Below, piece after piece: positions 34,583-42,707 of a DNA stretch of 64,000 nt. The notes under the pieces were generated by a model that was given only the letters and a program-made list of their open reading frames with translations, was not told the DNA's origin and made no database searches. The DNA is from Catellatospora coxensis. Its GTDB lineage: Bacteria; Actinomycetota; Actinomycetes; Mycobacteriales; Micromonosporaceae. The stretch covers positions 1 through 64,000 of the forward strand of contig NZ_BONI01000036.1 in NCBI RefSeq assembly GCF_016862635.1, in the 5' to 3' direction. Positions within the stretch are counted from its first letter, which is position 1; the number at the start of each line of letters is the position of its first letter. A program made the position numbers and the translations under genes.

Positions 34583-35791
34583 ATGACCACTGCCGCCGCC
34601 CCCGCGCGCCGTGACACCTATGTGGACTTCCTCCGGGCGTTGAGCCTGATCGTGGTCGTGGTCTGGCACTGGGCGTTCACGATCCTCGACTGGCGCGCCG
34701 ACGGCCCGCACGCCACCAGCCCGCTCGGCTTCACCCGCGGCCTGTGGCTGGCGACCTGGCTGTTCCAGGTCATGCCGCTGTTCTTCTTCATCGGCGGCTT
34801 CGTGCACATCCGCAGCTGGGAGCGGGCGCAGGCGCGCGGGGTCAGCATGGGCGCGTTCGTCTGGCGGCGCATCCGCCAGCTGCTCATCCCGGCCGGCATC
34901 GTGCTGCTGCTGTGGATCGCGGTGGGCGGCCTGATCGGCAGCTACTTCAACCTCACCGGCGTCGGCCGGGCGGTGAAGCTCGTCGTCAGCCCGCTGTGGT
35001 TCCTCGGCGTGTACCTGATGCTGATCGCCCTGCTGCCGATCGGCCTGTGGCTGCACAAGAAGGTCGGGGTGCTGGCCCTGGTATGGCTGGCCGGCGCGGC
35101 GATGGTGGTCGACGTGGCCCGCTTCGGCAAGGGCCTGGAGGACATCGGCTGGCTCAACATGGTGCTGGTCTGGGGACTGGCCCACCAGGCGGGCTTCTTC
35201 TACCAGAACGTGGTCGACTCGCCTCGCCGCAACGACTGGGCCCTGCTCTGGGCGGGGCTGTTCGGCCTGGTGGGTCTCGTCGGCTCCGGGCTGTATCCGG
35301 GCTCCATGGTCGGCGTGCCGGGCGAGCGCTTCTCGAACATGGCCCCGCCGACCTTCGTCATCGTGGCGCTGCTGCTGTTCCAGATCGGATTCGCCGAGCT
35401 GATGCGGCCCCGGATGCAGATCCTGCTGGAACGCCCGCGCTGGAAGCGCGTCAACGAGCTGATCAACGAGTTCTCGCTGCCGCTCTACCTGGTGCACACC
35501 ACCGGCATGGCGCTGTTCCTGTTCCTGACCTGGCTGTGGCTGCGCTACGACATGGACAAGCCCGCCGACGTGGACCTGGGCTGGTGGCTGACCCGCCCGC
35601 TGGCCATCATCGGGCCGCTGATCTGCACGATCCCTGTACTGCTGCTGTTCCGGAAGATCCAGCGCCGCGGCGCGGCGGCCGCGCGTGGCTCGGACGCGGC
35701 AGCGCCTGCCGTGCCCGCGCAACGCGACGCCGAGCAGCCGGCCGTCGACGCCGAGGCGCCGGAGGAGATCGGCTCGCCGCGGCGACCATAG
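34583..35791 (+). CDS. Acyltransferase family 3 membrane protein
   Basis: This 402-residue integral membrane protein has about ten helices. The family histidine H29 lies in VVVVWHWAF, shortly after YVDFLRALSL. Such enzymes O-acylate sugars, peptidoglycan or secondary metabolites in the membrane. The C-terminal 60 residues are hydrophilic and Ala/Pro/Glu-rich. ATG 34583 and ATG 34571 are both possible and neither has a strong ribosome binding site. The acceptor substrate is unknown. Confidence 0.83.
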   Translation: MTTAAAPARRDTYVDFLRALSLIVVVVWHWAFTILDWRADGPHATSPLGFTRGLWLATWLFQVMPLFFFIGGFVHIRSWERAQARGVSMGAFVWRRIRQLLIPAGIVLLLWIAVGGLIGSYFNLTGVGRAVKLVVSPLWFLGVYLMLIALLPIGLWLHKKVGVLALVWLAGAAMVVDVARFGKGLEDIGWLNMVLVWGLAHQAGFFYQNVVDSPRRNDWALLWAGLFGLVGLVGSGLYPGSMVGVPGERFSNMAPPTFVIVALLLFQIGFAELMRPRMQILLERPRWKRVNELINEFSLPLYLVHTTGMALFLFLTWLWLRYDMDKPADVDLGWWLTRPLAIIGPLICTIPVLLLFRKIQRRGAAAARGSDAAAPAVPAQRDAEQPAVDAEAPEEIGSPRRP

Positions 35792-35826
35792 TGGACAACG
35801 GCCCGGATCGGTCTACCTTCTTAGGC

Positions 35827-36606
35827 ATGCCCGGATACGACTACATCTCGTTCACGACCGATTACGGTCTGTCGGACGGCTTCGTCGCGGCCTGCCACGG
35901 CACGATCGCGCGTACCACCCCGGCCGCCCGCGTCATCGACGTGACGCACCTGATCGCGCCCGGCGACGTGACCCGCGGCGCGGCGGTGCTGGCCCAGACC
36001 GTGCCGTACCTGCCCGACGCCGTACACCTCGCGGTCGTCGACCCGGGCGTCGGCACCCCGCGCCGCGCGGTGGTCGTGCAGACTCCCCGCGGCCTGCTGG
36101 TGGGCCCCGACAACGGCCTGCTGATCTGGGCCGCGCAGGCGCTCGGCGGCCCGTCCGCCGCGTATGAACTCGCCAGCGAGGACTGGTTCGCCCCCAACGT
36201 GTCACGCACCTTCCACGGCCGCGACGTGTTCGCCCCGGTCGCGGCCCGCCTGGCGCGCGGCGCGGACCCCGCCGACGCCGGCCCACCAGTCGCGCCGGAC
36301 AGCCTGGTCGTGCTGCCCGAGCCGGTGGTGGCCTGGGGCGACGGCTGGCTGGAGGCCGAGGTGCTGACCGTCGACCGCTTCGGCAACGTGCAGCTCGCCG
36401 CCCCCGGCTCGGCCCTCGAACAGCTCCCCGACCGGCTCACCGTCGGCGGCTGCCGGGCGATCCGCGGCACCACGTTCGCCGACGCCCCGTCCGGCGGCCT
36501 GGTCGTCTTCGCCGACTCCGCCGACCGCGTCGCCATCGCCGTCAACGGCGGCCGCGCCGTGGTCATGCTCGCCGTAACCCCCGGCGACCTCCTCCGCATC
36601 TCCTAA
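35827..36606 (+). CDS. SAM hydroxide adenosyltransferase (DUF62)
   Basis: This 259-residue enzyme is related to fluorinase/chlorinase. It uses water or hydroxide to split S-adenosylmethionine into adenosine and methionine. Family motifs are FTTDYGLSDGFV, VIDVTHLIAPGDV, VDPGVGTPRR, GPDNGLL, FHGRDVFAPVAA and TVDRFGNVQLA. The halide-binding insertion of fluorinases is not apparent. TACCTT lies 7 nt before ATG 35827, so the transcript is probably leaderless and separate from the acyltransferase. Confidence 0.9.
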   Translation: MPGYDYISFTTDYGLSDGFVAACHGTIARTTPAARVIDVTHLIAPGDVTRGAAVLAQTVPYLPDAVHLAVVDPGVGTPRRAVVVQTPRGLLVGPDNGLLIWAAQALGGPSAAYELASEDWFAPNVSRTFHGRDVFAPVAARLARGADPADAGPPVAPDSLVVLPEPVVAWGDGWLEAEVLTVDRFGNVQLAAPGSALEQLPDRLTVGGCRAIRGTTFADAPSGGLVVFADSADRVAIAVNGGRAVVMLAVTPGDLLRIS

Positions 36607-36628
36607 CCCCACCCACCCCCCCTTCCGC

Positions 36629-36689
36629 GTTGATCATGAACTTATGGCACGGCTCGACGGCGCGTCGCCGCCCTAACTTCATGATCAAC
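36629..36689 (+). repeat. E element, copy 1 (61 nt)
   Basis: The arms GTTGATCATGAACTT (36629-36643) and AACTTCATGATCAAC (36675-36689) pair with one mismatch around a 31-nt core starting ATGGCACGG. It lies 23 nt after the SAM hydroxide adenosyltransferase stop. Other 61-nt copies are at 42647, 45904, 55592 and 56620. Confidence 0.85.
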
Positions 36690-36730
36690 TGCGAGAGGTG
36701 CCGCCAGACCACATGGCTTGATGGCAGGTC

Positions 36731-36766
36731 ACGTCTTTTTTGATGTGGCCACATCAAAAAAGACGT
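36731..36766. repeat. Perfect 36-nt palindrome
   Basis: ACGTCTTTTTTGATGTGG is followed at once by its exact reverse complement, leaving no loop. The T6/A6 tracts make it an unusually AT-rich spot in this region. It could be an operator or, as a cruciform, a terminator with a U-tract inside the stem. Confidence 0.75.
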
Positions 36767-36925
36767 AGCGGCGCACAGCGATGGTGCCGCGACAGGCGGC
36801 GGAGGGCACGCGCCCGCGCCGGATGAAACGGCACGCAATCTAGGCATTGACAAGTTCACGCGTGCCTGGAAATCTTGTCGACGTCAAGATGCATTGCCAG
36901 TGGCACGAAAGCGGGAGGAACAGCG

Positions 36926-37801
36926 ATGAGCGAGACGGTTGCCCCGGCGCTGGTGCGCCAGATGTGGCAGGTGCTGGAGCCGGTGCACGCGGCGATCTAC
37001 TACGCGCCCCAGGCGAACGAGGAGGCCGCGGCGCTGGGCTACGACACCGCCACGCGCTGGCCGAGCTACTTCACGTGGCGCTCGGCTCCGCTCGGCGCCG
37101 CAGGCCCCGAGTTGGTGGCCGCGACCTACTACAGCTTCAGCGCGGCCATGATCCGCGACTACGTTCCGGCGATCTGGGACACCGCCACGCCGGAAACCGT
37201 GCTGGCCTCAAGGCTGCGGGCGGTGGACCGTACGCTGCGCGGACTCCTGCCAGACCTCGTCGGCACGCCGGAGCTGGCCGAGGCCGCCACGCTGGCCCGC
37301 CGCGCCGCCGAGGCCGCCGTCACCGCGGGACGCCCACTGGCCGCCGCCAACGCCGACCTGCCCTGGCCCGACGAGCCCCATCTGGTGCTGTGGCAGGCCG
37401 CCTCGGTGCTGCGCGAGCATCGCGGCGACGGTCACCTTGCGGCGCTGCTCGCCGCCGCGCTGGACCCGTGCGAGGCCCTGGTCTCGTTCGCGGCGATCGG
37501 CGCGGCACCGGTCGAGGTCTTCGCCGGCCGCGGTTGGACCCCGCAGGAGTGGCAGGCCGCTCGGGAGCGCCTGACCGCCCGGGGCTGGCTCGACACCGAC
37601 GGGCTGGCCACCGAGGCGGGCCGGGCCGGCCGCGACGAGGTCGAGCGGCTCACCGACCAACTCGCCACCGGACCGTGGCGGGCACTGGGCACGGCGGGCG
37701 CGGGCAGACTCGCCCAGCTCGTCGGGCCGCCAGCGGTCGCGCTGGCCCGCTCGGGAATCTTCCCTCGGCAGAGCACCCTCGGCCTCGGCGCACGGCGCTG
37801 A
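36926..37801 (+). CDS. SCO6745 family protein
   Basis: This 291-residue protein belongs to the actinobacterial SCO6745 family. Its N-terminal helical domain includes ALVRQMWQVLEPVHAAIYYAP and LGYDTATRWPSYFTWRSAPLG. A C-terminal winged-helix-like part has GRGWTPQEWQAARERLTARGWLDTDG. The function is unknown; the winged helix suggests a regulator. GGGAGGA precedes ATG 36926. It converges with clgR, 40 nt away. Confidence 0.82.
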   Translation: MSETVAPALVRQMWQVLEPVHAAIYYAPQANEEAAALGYDTATRWPSYFTWRSAPLGAAGPELVAATYYSFSAAMIRDYVPAIWDTATPETVLASRLRAVDRTLRGLLPDLVGTPELAEAATLARRAAEAAVTAGRPLAAANADLPWPDEPHLVLWQAASVLREHRGDGHLAALLAAALDPCEALVSFAAIGAAPVEVFAGRGWTPQEWQAARERLTARGWLDTDGLATEAGRAGRDEVERLTDQLATGPWRALGTAGAGRLAQLVGPPAVALARSGIFPRQSTLGLGARR

Positions 37802-37841
37802 ACCCGGCCGGCCACGAAGCGGAGCCGGGCCGGCCGCCGGG

Positions 37842-38285
37842 TCAGACGCCGACGACCTCGCGGCCGCGCGCGTTGCCGGCGTTGCCCGGCCGCATGTTCC
37901 GGGTGGTCCGCAGCGTGGTGCGCAGCGGATTGTCCCGGCGGACCGTGACCGAGACCTGGCCGTCGGTGGCCACCTCGGTACGCGGCCGGTGGGCCAGCTC
38001 GGCCACCGCCTGGTCACCGCGCGGCAGCGGCGTGAGCACGCCCTCGACCTGCTCGGCGACGGCCATGGTGTCACTGACCTCGCGCAGGACCTCGGACAGC
38101 CGCGCGCCCAGCGCGTCGCAGATCGAGGTCAGCAGCTCGCTGGACGCCTCCTTCTGCCCCCGCTCGATCTCGGACAGGTATCCGAGACTCACGTTGGCAG
38201 CGGTGGATACCTCACGCAGGGTGCGGTGCTGCCCCTGCCGGCGGGCACGGAGGGCATCACCGATCACTCGACGCAGAAGCACCAT
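37842..38285 (-). CDS. clgR: XRE-family transcriptional activator ClgR
   Basis: This 147-residue regulator has an N-terminal helix-turn-helix ([30 protein letters not shown]) matching ClgR, the activator of clp protease and related stress genes in actinobacteria. The C-terminal 60 residues are Arg-rich and end GREVVGV; a small-residue end like this may make it a Clp substrate, as in Streptomyces (inference). AGGGGGTG precedes ATG 38285. Inverted repeats upstream may allow autoregulation. It lies downstream of pncC/cinA, the usual order. Confidence 0.88.
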   Translation of the reverse strand: MVLLRRVIGDALRARRQGQHRTLREVSTAANVSLGYLSEIERGQKEASSELLTSICDALGARLSEVLREVSDTMAVAEQVEGVLTPLPRGDQAVAELAHRPRTEVATDGQVSVTVRRDNPLRTTLRTTRNMRPGNAGNARGREVVGV

Positions 38286-38322
38286 GTTCGCACCCCCTGT
38301 ACTGTTTCCCCGTCACGACGCT

Positions 38323-38367
38323 CGGCTGATATGCGCTCAGCCGCCGGTTGTCACCGACGGCTGACAA
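38323..38367 (-). promoter_or_regulatory. Two inverted repeats upstream of clgR
   Basis: CGGCTGA-N7-TCAGCCG (38323-38343) and TTGTCA-N8-TGACAA (38348-38367) lie 38-82 nt before the clgR start. The first could be an operator for ClgR itself; the second overlaps the region where a -35 element would fall. The assignment is by position only. Confidence 0.4.
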
Positions 38368-38505
38368 GAACCGTACTCTCTTCATGCCAGTTCGACACCC
38401 CGCCCCGCCGGGGCAGGTCTCGAAGTCTCTCGGCGGCCGACGCCACTTTCATACACACTACGGCAGTTCGGCCAAACCCCGCTCAGGTCACGAAGAGATC
38501 ACGTC

Positions 38506-38979
38506 TTACGGATCGATGACCGCCGCGCCGAGCAGGTCCAGGGCCGCCGCCACCGCGGTGTCGCGTACGTGCTGCCGCTCACCCTCGACGTGCAGCTCGT
38601 TGACCTCGGCCTGACCGTCCGGGCCGGCCAGCGCGACGTACACCGTCCCGGCGGGGACCCCGTCCTGCGGGCCCGGTCCGGCGACCCCGGTGGTGGCCAG
38701 GCCCCAGTCCGCGCCGCACCGCTCGCGGGCGCCCCGGGCCAGTGCCAGCGCCACGTCCGGGTCCACCGGGCCCCGCTCGGCCAGCAGCGCGGCGTCCACC
38801 CCGGCCAGGCTGTGCTTGAGGTCGGTGGCGTACACCACCAGCCCGCCCCGCAGCACCTTGCTCACCCCGGGCACGGTGACCAGGGTCGCGGTGAGCAGCC
38901 CGCCGGTCAGCGACTCAGCCGCGGCGACGGTCTGCCCGCGCGCGGCCAGCACGCCGACCAGTCCAGAAATGTCGATCAT
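38506..38979 (-). CDS. pncC: Nicotinamide-nucleotide amidohydrolase (CinA C-terminal domain)
   Basis: This 157-residue stand-alone CinA C-terminal domain converts NMN to nicotinate mononucleotide in pyridine nucleotide recycling. AAAESLTGGLL, VVYATDLKHSLAGV and GLATTGVAGPGPQDG are the family motifs. The N-terminal molybdopterin-binding-like domain of long CinA proteins is absent, which is usual for this locus. Its ATG overlaps the stop of the arylamine acetyltransferase gene (ATGA). Confidence 0.9.
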   Translation of the reverse strand: MIDISGLVGVLAARGQTVAAAESLTGGLLTATLVTVPGVSKVLRGGLVVYATDLKHSLAGVDAALLAERGPVDPDVALALARGARERCGADWGLATTGVAGPGPQDGVPAGTVYVALAGPDGQAEVNELHVEGERQHVRDTAVAAALDLLGAAVIDP

Positions 38980-39896
38980 GAGGCGAGGTCCGGAGCCGGG
39001 CGCGCCGCCGCCCGCGCCGCAGGCACGTGACCGGCGGATTCCGGCACCGCGGAGGACCCGGCTTCCTGGGCGGCCCGCCGGGCGAGCCACTCCTCGTGCG
39101 CGGCCACCGCGCCGGGCCACAACTCGTCCAGATCGTCGCCGGTCAGGGCGAAAAGTTCGGCGAGCACCTCCCGCCAGCGCTCCCGGGTGGTCAGCTGCTC
39201 CTCGCGCCGACCCGCGGCGTCGATGCCGAGCAGCGTGCAGCCACGCAGGATGTCGACCCCGGTGGCGGTGCGGCGCTGGGCCGTGAGAAACCGGGTGAAC
39301 GGCGACTCGACCGAGGTCGACAGGTGCGCGTGCGCCGCCGCGAAGTCGCCCAGCACCGCCGGGGCGGCGGCGATGTCGCAGGCCGCGAAGGACCCGGCCG
39401 GGTCGTGGCGCAGCCGCCAGCCGGCCTCCGGCCGGGGCGAGGCCGTCAGGGCGTACGCGAAAGGACCCTGCACGTGCTCCCCGTCGACCAGCGGCAGCGG
39501 GTCGAACAGCGCGTCCCCGAGCCCGGCGTCGGCCAGCCACCGCCCGCCCGGGTTCGCCGGGTCCGGCAGATCGTGCACCAGCAGGGCGAGGTGGTTCAGC
39601 GCGGCGTCCAGCTCGTCGAGGGCGGACACCACGTAGGCACGGTGCAGCGTGATCGTGAAGCCGAGCGCGCGCAGCAGCTCGGCGAAGGCCGCGTTCAGGT
39701 GGAAGCAGTAGCCGCCCACCCCGCCCGTGACCCGGCGCAGCGCCTCGTCGGCGGTGACCGTGCCGGGCCGGCCCAGCATGATCTCCAGGTTGGTGTACGG
39801 CACCCGGGTCACCTGCGCCCGGTGCAGCTCCCGCAGGTACGCCGCCGAGGGCGCCCGGCGGGGCACCCCGAGCCGGCTCAGGTAGGCCTCGATCAC
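38976..39896 (-). CDS. nat: Arylamine N-acetyltransferase
   Basis: NAT enzymes move acetyl or other acyl groups from CoA to arylamines and related acceptors. The catalytic triad is visible as C64 (GGYCFHLN), H102 (NHLALLVHD) and D123 (WLADAGLG). The 306-residue protein has a Pro/Ala tail of about 30 residues. It is inserted between pgsA and pncC with 4-nt overlaps on both sides (GTGA at 39893-39896). It is therefore part of the ftsK-rimO-pgsA-clgR transcription unit, an unusual companion that may reflect acquisition. Confidence 0.9.
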   Translation of the reverse strand: MIEAYLSRLGVPRRAPSAAYLRELHRAQVTRVPYTNLEIMLGRPGTVTADEALRRVTGGVGGYCFHLNAAFAELLRALGFTITLHRAYVVSALDELDAALNHLALLVHDLPDPANPGGRWLADAGLGDALFDPLPLVDGEHVQGPFAYALTASPRPEAGWRLRHDPAGSFAACDIAAAPAVLGDFAAAHAHLSTSVESPFTRFLTAQRRTATGVDILRGCTLLGIDAAGRREEQLTTRERWREVLAELFALTGDDLDELWPGAVAAHEEWLARRAAQEAGSSAVPESAGHVPAARAAARPAPDLAS

Positions 39897-40486
39897 GGGG
39901 CCGGGCGGAGCGCGCCGCGCCGCAGGCGGATCGCCGCCACGACGTAGTCGACGCCCGTGACCACGGTCACCAGCAGCGCCGCGCCCATCAGCCACGGGCC
40001 GACCGCCGACCACGGGGCCGGGAACGGCCACAGGTACCAGGCGATCGCCGCGATCTGGAGCACGGTCTTGAGCTTGCCGCCGCGGCTGGCCGCGATCACG
40101 CCGTACCGGATGACCCAGAAGCGCAGCAGCGTGATGCCCCACTCCCGGACCAGGATGACCAGGGTGACCCACCACGGGAGCAGGTCGTACCAGCTCAGCA
40201 GGACCAGCGCCGAACCGGTCAGGGCCTTGTCCGCGATCGGGTCGGCGACCTTGCCGAACGAGGTGACCAGCTCGTAGCGCCGGGCGATCCAGCCGTCGAC
40301 GTAGTCGGTGAACGACGCGACGCCGAACGTGATCGCGGCCGCGATCCGCCAGCGGTTGTCGGTCATCCCAGAAACGATCACCAGTGCCACGAAGACCGGC
40401 ACCAGCACGATGCGCACGACCGTGAGGACGTTGGCGGCGTTGAGCAGCGGTGGCACCCGGCGTGAACGTTCCTGCACGGCAGACAC
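39893..40486 (-). CDS. pgsA: CDP-diacylglycerol-glycerol-3-phosphate 3-phosphatidyltransferase
   Basis: This integral membrane enzyme of phosphatidylglycerol synthesis has 197 residues. The CDP-alcohol phosphotransferase motif D-x2-DG-x2-AR-x8-G-x3-D-x3-D is complete in DYVDGWIARRYELVTSFGKVADPIADK-like order (about residues 61-87). It starts at GTG 40486, one base after the rimO stop, and overlaps nat by 4 nt. The position next to pncC and clgR is conserved in actinobacteria. Confidence 0.92.
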   Translation of the reverse strand: MSAVQERSRRVPPLLNAANVLTVVRIVLVPVFVALVIVSGMTDNRWRIAAAITFGVASFTDYVDGWIARRYELVTSFGKVADPIADKALTGSALVLLSWYDLLPWWVTLVILVREWGITLLRFWVIRYGVIAASRGGKLKTVLQIAAIAWYLWPFPAPWSAVGPWLMGAALLVTVVTGVDYVVAAIRLRRGALRPAP

Positions 40487-40487
40487 G

Positions 40488-42029
40488 CTAACCAGCCACC
40501 ACGGCCAGCGCAGGCCGACCGGCGGAAGCCGCGTCGATCATTTCCACCGGTACGGCGACCAGGTCCACGCCCTCGGTCCCGGTCACCCGGGCCCGCACCA
40601 GGTCACCGGGGTGCAGCGCGCCGAGGTCGACGCCGCCCTCCCCCGCGACCAGCGTGGTCGAGCCGTCCACCTCCGGCGCCTGGTGCGCGGCGCGGCCCTC
40701 GACGGTCCGACCGTCAGTGGTGTCCACGAGCACGTCCACCAGGCTGCCCAGCCGCTCCTCGGCCCGCTGGCCGCACAGCTCCTCGACCAGGCTCAGCATC
40801 CGGTCGTACCGGCCGCGGATCGTCTTCGTGCCCACCTTGCCGTCCATGGTCGCGGCCTCGGTGCCGTCCTCGTCGCTGTAGTCGAACACGCCGATCGCGT
40901 CGAGGCGCGCCTCGCTGACGAAGCGCACCAGCTCCTCGTAGTCGGCGCGGGTCTCGCCGGGGAAGCCGACGATGAAGTTGCTGCGCGCGCCGGCCTCGGG
41001 GGCGAGCTTGCGGGCGCTGTCCAGCAGCTCCAGGAACCGCTCGGTGGAGCCGAAACGCCGCATGCGGCGCAGCACCGGCTCGGACGAGTGCTGGAACGAC
41101 AGGTCGAAGTACGGCGCGACGCCCGGTGTGGTGGCGATCGCCTCGACCAGGCCGGGCCGGGTCTCCGCGGGCTGCAGGTAGCTCACCCGCACCCGGACCA
41201 GTCCCTTGATCGCGGCCAGCTGCGGCAGCAGCTTCTCCAGCGCCCGCGGGTCGCCCAGGTCCTTGCCGTACGACGTGGAGTTCTCGCTGACCAGCACCAG
41301 CTCGCGGACGCCCGTGCCGGCCAGCCACTCGGCCTCGGCCAGCAGCTCGTCGGGCGTACGGCTGACGAACGAGCCGCGGAACGCCGGGATGGCGCAGAAC
41401 GAGCACCGGCGGTCGCAGCCGCTGGCCAGCTTCAGCGAGGCCACCGGGCTCTTGTCGAGCCGGTGCCGCAGCACAGGCCGCAGGTGCGCCGGGGTGGCTG
41501 AGTCGACCACCGCGGCCTCACGGCCGCGCGAGTCGTTGGTGAACGCGGCGTGGCCGGGCACGATCACGCCGGTCTCGCGGCGCTCGGCCGGGGCGATCGG
41601 CAAGAGTTTGCGGCGGTCGCGCGGGGTGTGCGCGTCGTGCTTCTCCCCGCGCAGCACCGAGCCGAGCGCGGCGGAGATCGACGGGTAGTCGTCGAAGCCG
41701 AGCACCGCGTCGGCCTCGGGCAGGCTCTTGGCCAGCTCGTTGCCGTACCGCTCGGCCATGCAGCCCGCGGCGACGACCTTCGCGCCGGTGTCGGCGGCGG
41801 CCAGCAGCGTGTCGATCGAGTCCTGCTTGGCCTTCTCGACGAAGCCGCAGGTGTTGACGAGGACCACGTCCGCGCCCTCGCCGTCGGTGCTGACCTGCCA
41901 GCCGTCGGCCGCCAGGCGCGCGGCCAGCTCTTCCGAGTCGACCTCGTTGCGGGCGCAGCCCAGGGTCAGCAGCGCGACCCGCCGCCCGTTCTCGGGCACG
42001 GAAAGATCATGGGAAGAGTCAACTGGCAC
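40488..42029 (-). CDS. rimO: Ribosomal protein S12 methylthiotransferase
   Basis: RimO is a radical-SAM enzyme that methylthiolates an aspartate of ribosomal protein S12. The three N-terminal cluster cysteines are C25 ([11 protein letters not shown]), C61 ([13 protein letters not shown]) and C90 (AGCMAERY). The radical-SAM cysteines are C205, C209 and C212 ([10 protein letters not shown]). At 513 residues it is longer than the Escherichia coli protein. The extra length lies mainly in an insertion at about 127-195 ([17 protein letters not shown]). The start is GTG 42029 with a weak ribosome binding site; D element copy 3 lies 50 nt upstream. Confidence 0.94.
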   Translation of the reverse strand: MPVDSSHDLSVPENGRRVALLTLGCARNEVDSEELAARLAADGWQVSTDGEGADVVLVNTCGFVEKAKQDSIDTLLAAADTGAKVVAAGCMAERYGNELAKSLPEADAVLGFDDYPSISAALGSVLRGEKHDAHTPRDRRKLLPIAPAERRETGVIVPGHAAFTNDSRGREAAVVDSATPAHLRPVLRHRLDKSPVASLKLASGCDRRCSFCAIPAFRGSFVSRTPDELLAEAEWLAGTGVRELVLVSENSTSYGKDLGDPRALEKLLPQLAAIKGLVRVRVSYLQPAETRPGLVEAIATTPGVAPYFDLSFQHSSEPVLRRMRRFGSTERFLELLDSARKLAPEAGARSNFIVGFPGETRADYEELVRFVSEARLDAIGVFDYSDEDGTEAATMDGKVGTKTIRGRYDRMLSLVEELCGQRAEERLGSLVDVLVDTTDGRTVEGRAAHQAPEVDGSTTLVAGEGGVDLGALHPGDLVRARVTGTEGVDLVAVPVEMIDAASAGRPALAVVAG

Positions 42030-42079
42030 CCGCCCAGGCTACCGGCCCCCGGCGACATACCGCCTACTGCCTTCCATGT

Positions 42080-42129
42080 AAGGAAGGGCACCTTCTCATC
42101 GCTATGCGTAGTAAAAGGTGCCCTTCTTA
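42080..42129 (+). repeat. D element, copy 3 (50 nt)
   Basis: AAGGAAGGGCACCTT...AAGGTGCCCTTCTTA with complementary arms, as in copy 1; the core is TCATCGCTATGCGTAG-like. It lies in the divergent region between rimO and the small membrane protein. Confidence 0.85.
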
Positions 42130-42233
42130 ACCCGTCCGGGCTACCCTTGCCGACGGCCGCGCCCTCCGGCGCCTGCCCCGGACGAGTGCCTGCCGTACCC
42201 GGAACGACAAGACGGCGCGCAGAAGACACGATC

Positions 42234-42494
42234 ATGAATCATGACGTCCTGCAGATCCTGGGCGCGCTGACCGTGCTGGCCGGATACGTGGCGGCCCAGC
42301 TCGGCTGGACCACTCCCCGCTCGCTCGGCTACCTGATCGCCAACACCCTCGGCGCCGGCGTGCTCGCCTGGCTCGCCTGGACCAGCCAGGACTGGGGCTT
42401 CCTCCTCCTGGAGGGCGTCTGGTCCGCCGTGAGCGCGTTCGCCCTGATCGCGGTCCTCCGCACCCGCCGCACCCCCAACCCCACCCCCTCCTGA
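42234..42494 (+). CDS. Small membrane protein, CBU_0592-like
   Basis: The 86-residue product has three predicted membrane helices (ILGALTVLAGYVAAQLGW, SLGYLIANTLGAGVLAWLAW, LLLEGVWSAVSAFALIAVL). The spacing and the EGVWS motif are those of CBU_0592-like small membrane proteins of unknown function. ATG 42234 follows the family start, but there is no clear ribosome binding site. Confidence 0.75.
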   Translation: MNHDVLQILGALTVLAGYVAAQLGWTTPRSLGYLIANTLGAGVLAWLAWTSQDWGFLLLEGVWSAVSAFALIAVLRTRRTPNPTPS

Positions 42495-42547
42495 CGCCAC
42501 CCGCCCCTCCCGACGCCGCCCGCGCTCCCGCGCGCTCGCGCGCTCGC

Positions 42548-42607
42548 GCAGTTTCGGGGAAAGTGCAGCTTCGCCGACCCGCAAAGGCGCACTTTCCCCG
42601 AAACCGC
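42548..42607. terminator. Hairpin between convergent genes
   Basis: 19-bp arms with one mismatch (42548-42566 and 42589-42607; GTTTCGGGGAAAGTGC) enclose 22 nt. It lies between the small membrane protein and the convergent LtrA gene. The flank CGCGCTCGCGCGCTCGCG at about 42530-42547 is a short GC repeat. Confidence 0.65.
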
Positions 42608-42646
42608 AGCGCCTCACCGCCCCGACCGGGGCGGGCGGGCCAGGTG

Positions 42647-42707
42647 GGTGATCATGAAGTTGTGGTGGGGACACGCCGTCGAGCCGTGCCATAAGTTCAT
42701 GATCAAC
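42647..42707 (-). repeat. E element, copy 2 (61 nt), overlapping a gene end
   Basis: Arms 42647-42661 and 42693-42707; on the minus strand the core starts ATGGCACGGCTCGACGGC, like copy 1. The TGA of its minus-strand GTTGATC arm is the stop codon of the LtrA-family gene. Confidence 0.85.

Larger units (their letters stand above)
36607..36925. other. Gene-free region with two palindromes
   Basis: This stretch holds E element copy 1 (36629-36689) and a perfect 36-nt palindrome (36731-36766). I see no protein gene. The promoter of the SCO6745-family gene must lie in the last 100 nt. Confidence 0.6.

Noticed and set aside
35827-36606. Fluorinase or chlorinase
   Set aside because: The sequence fits the hydroxide-adding DUF62 branch; the loop insertion typical of halide-using enzymes is not apparent.
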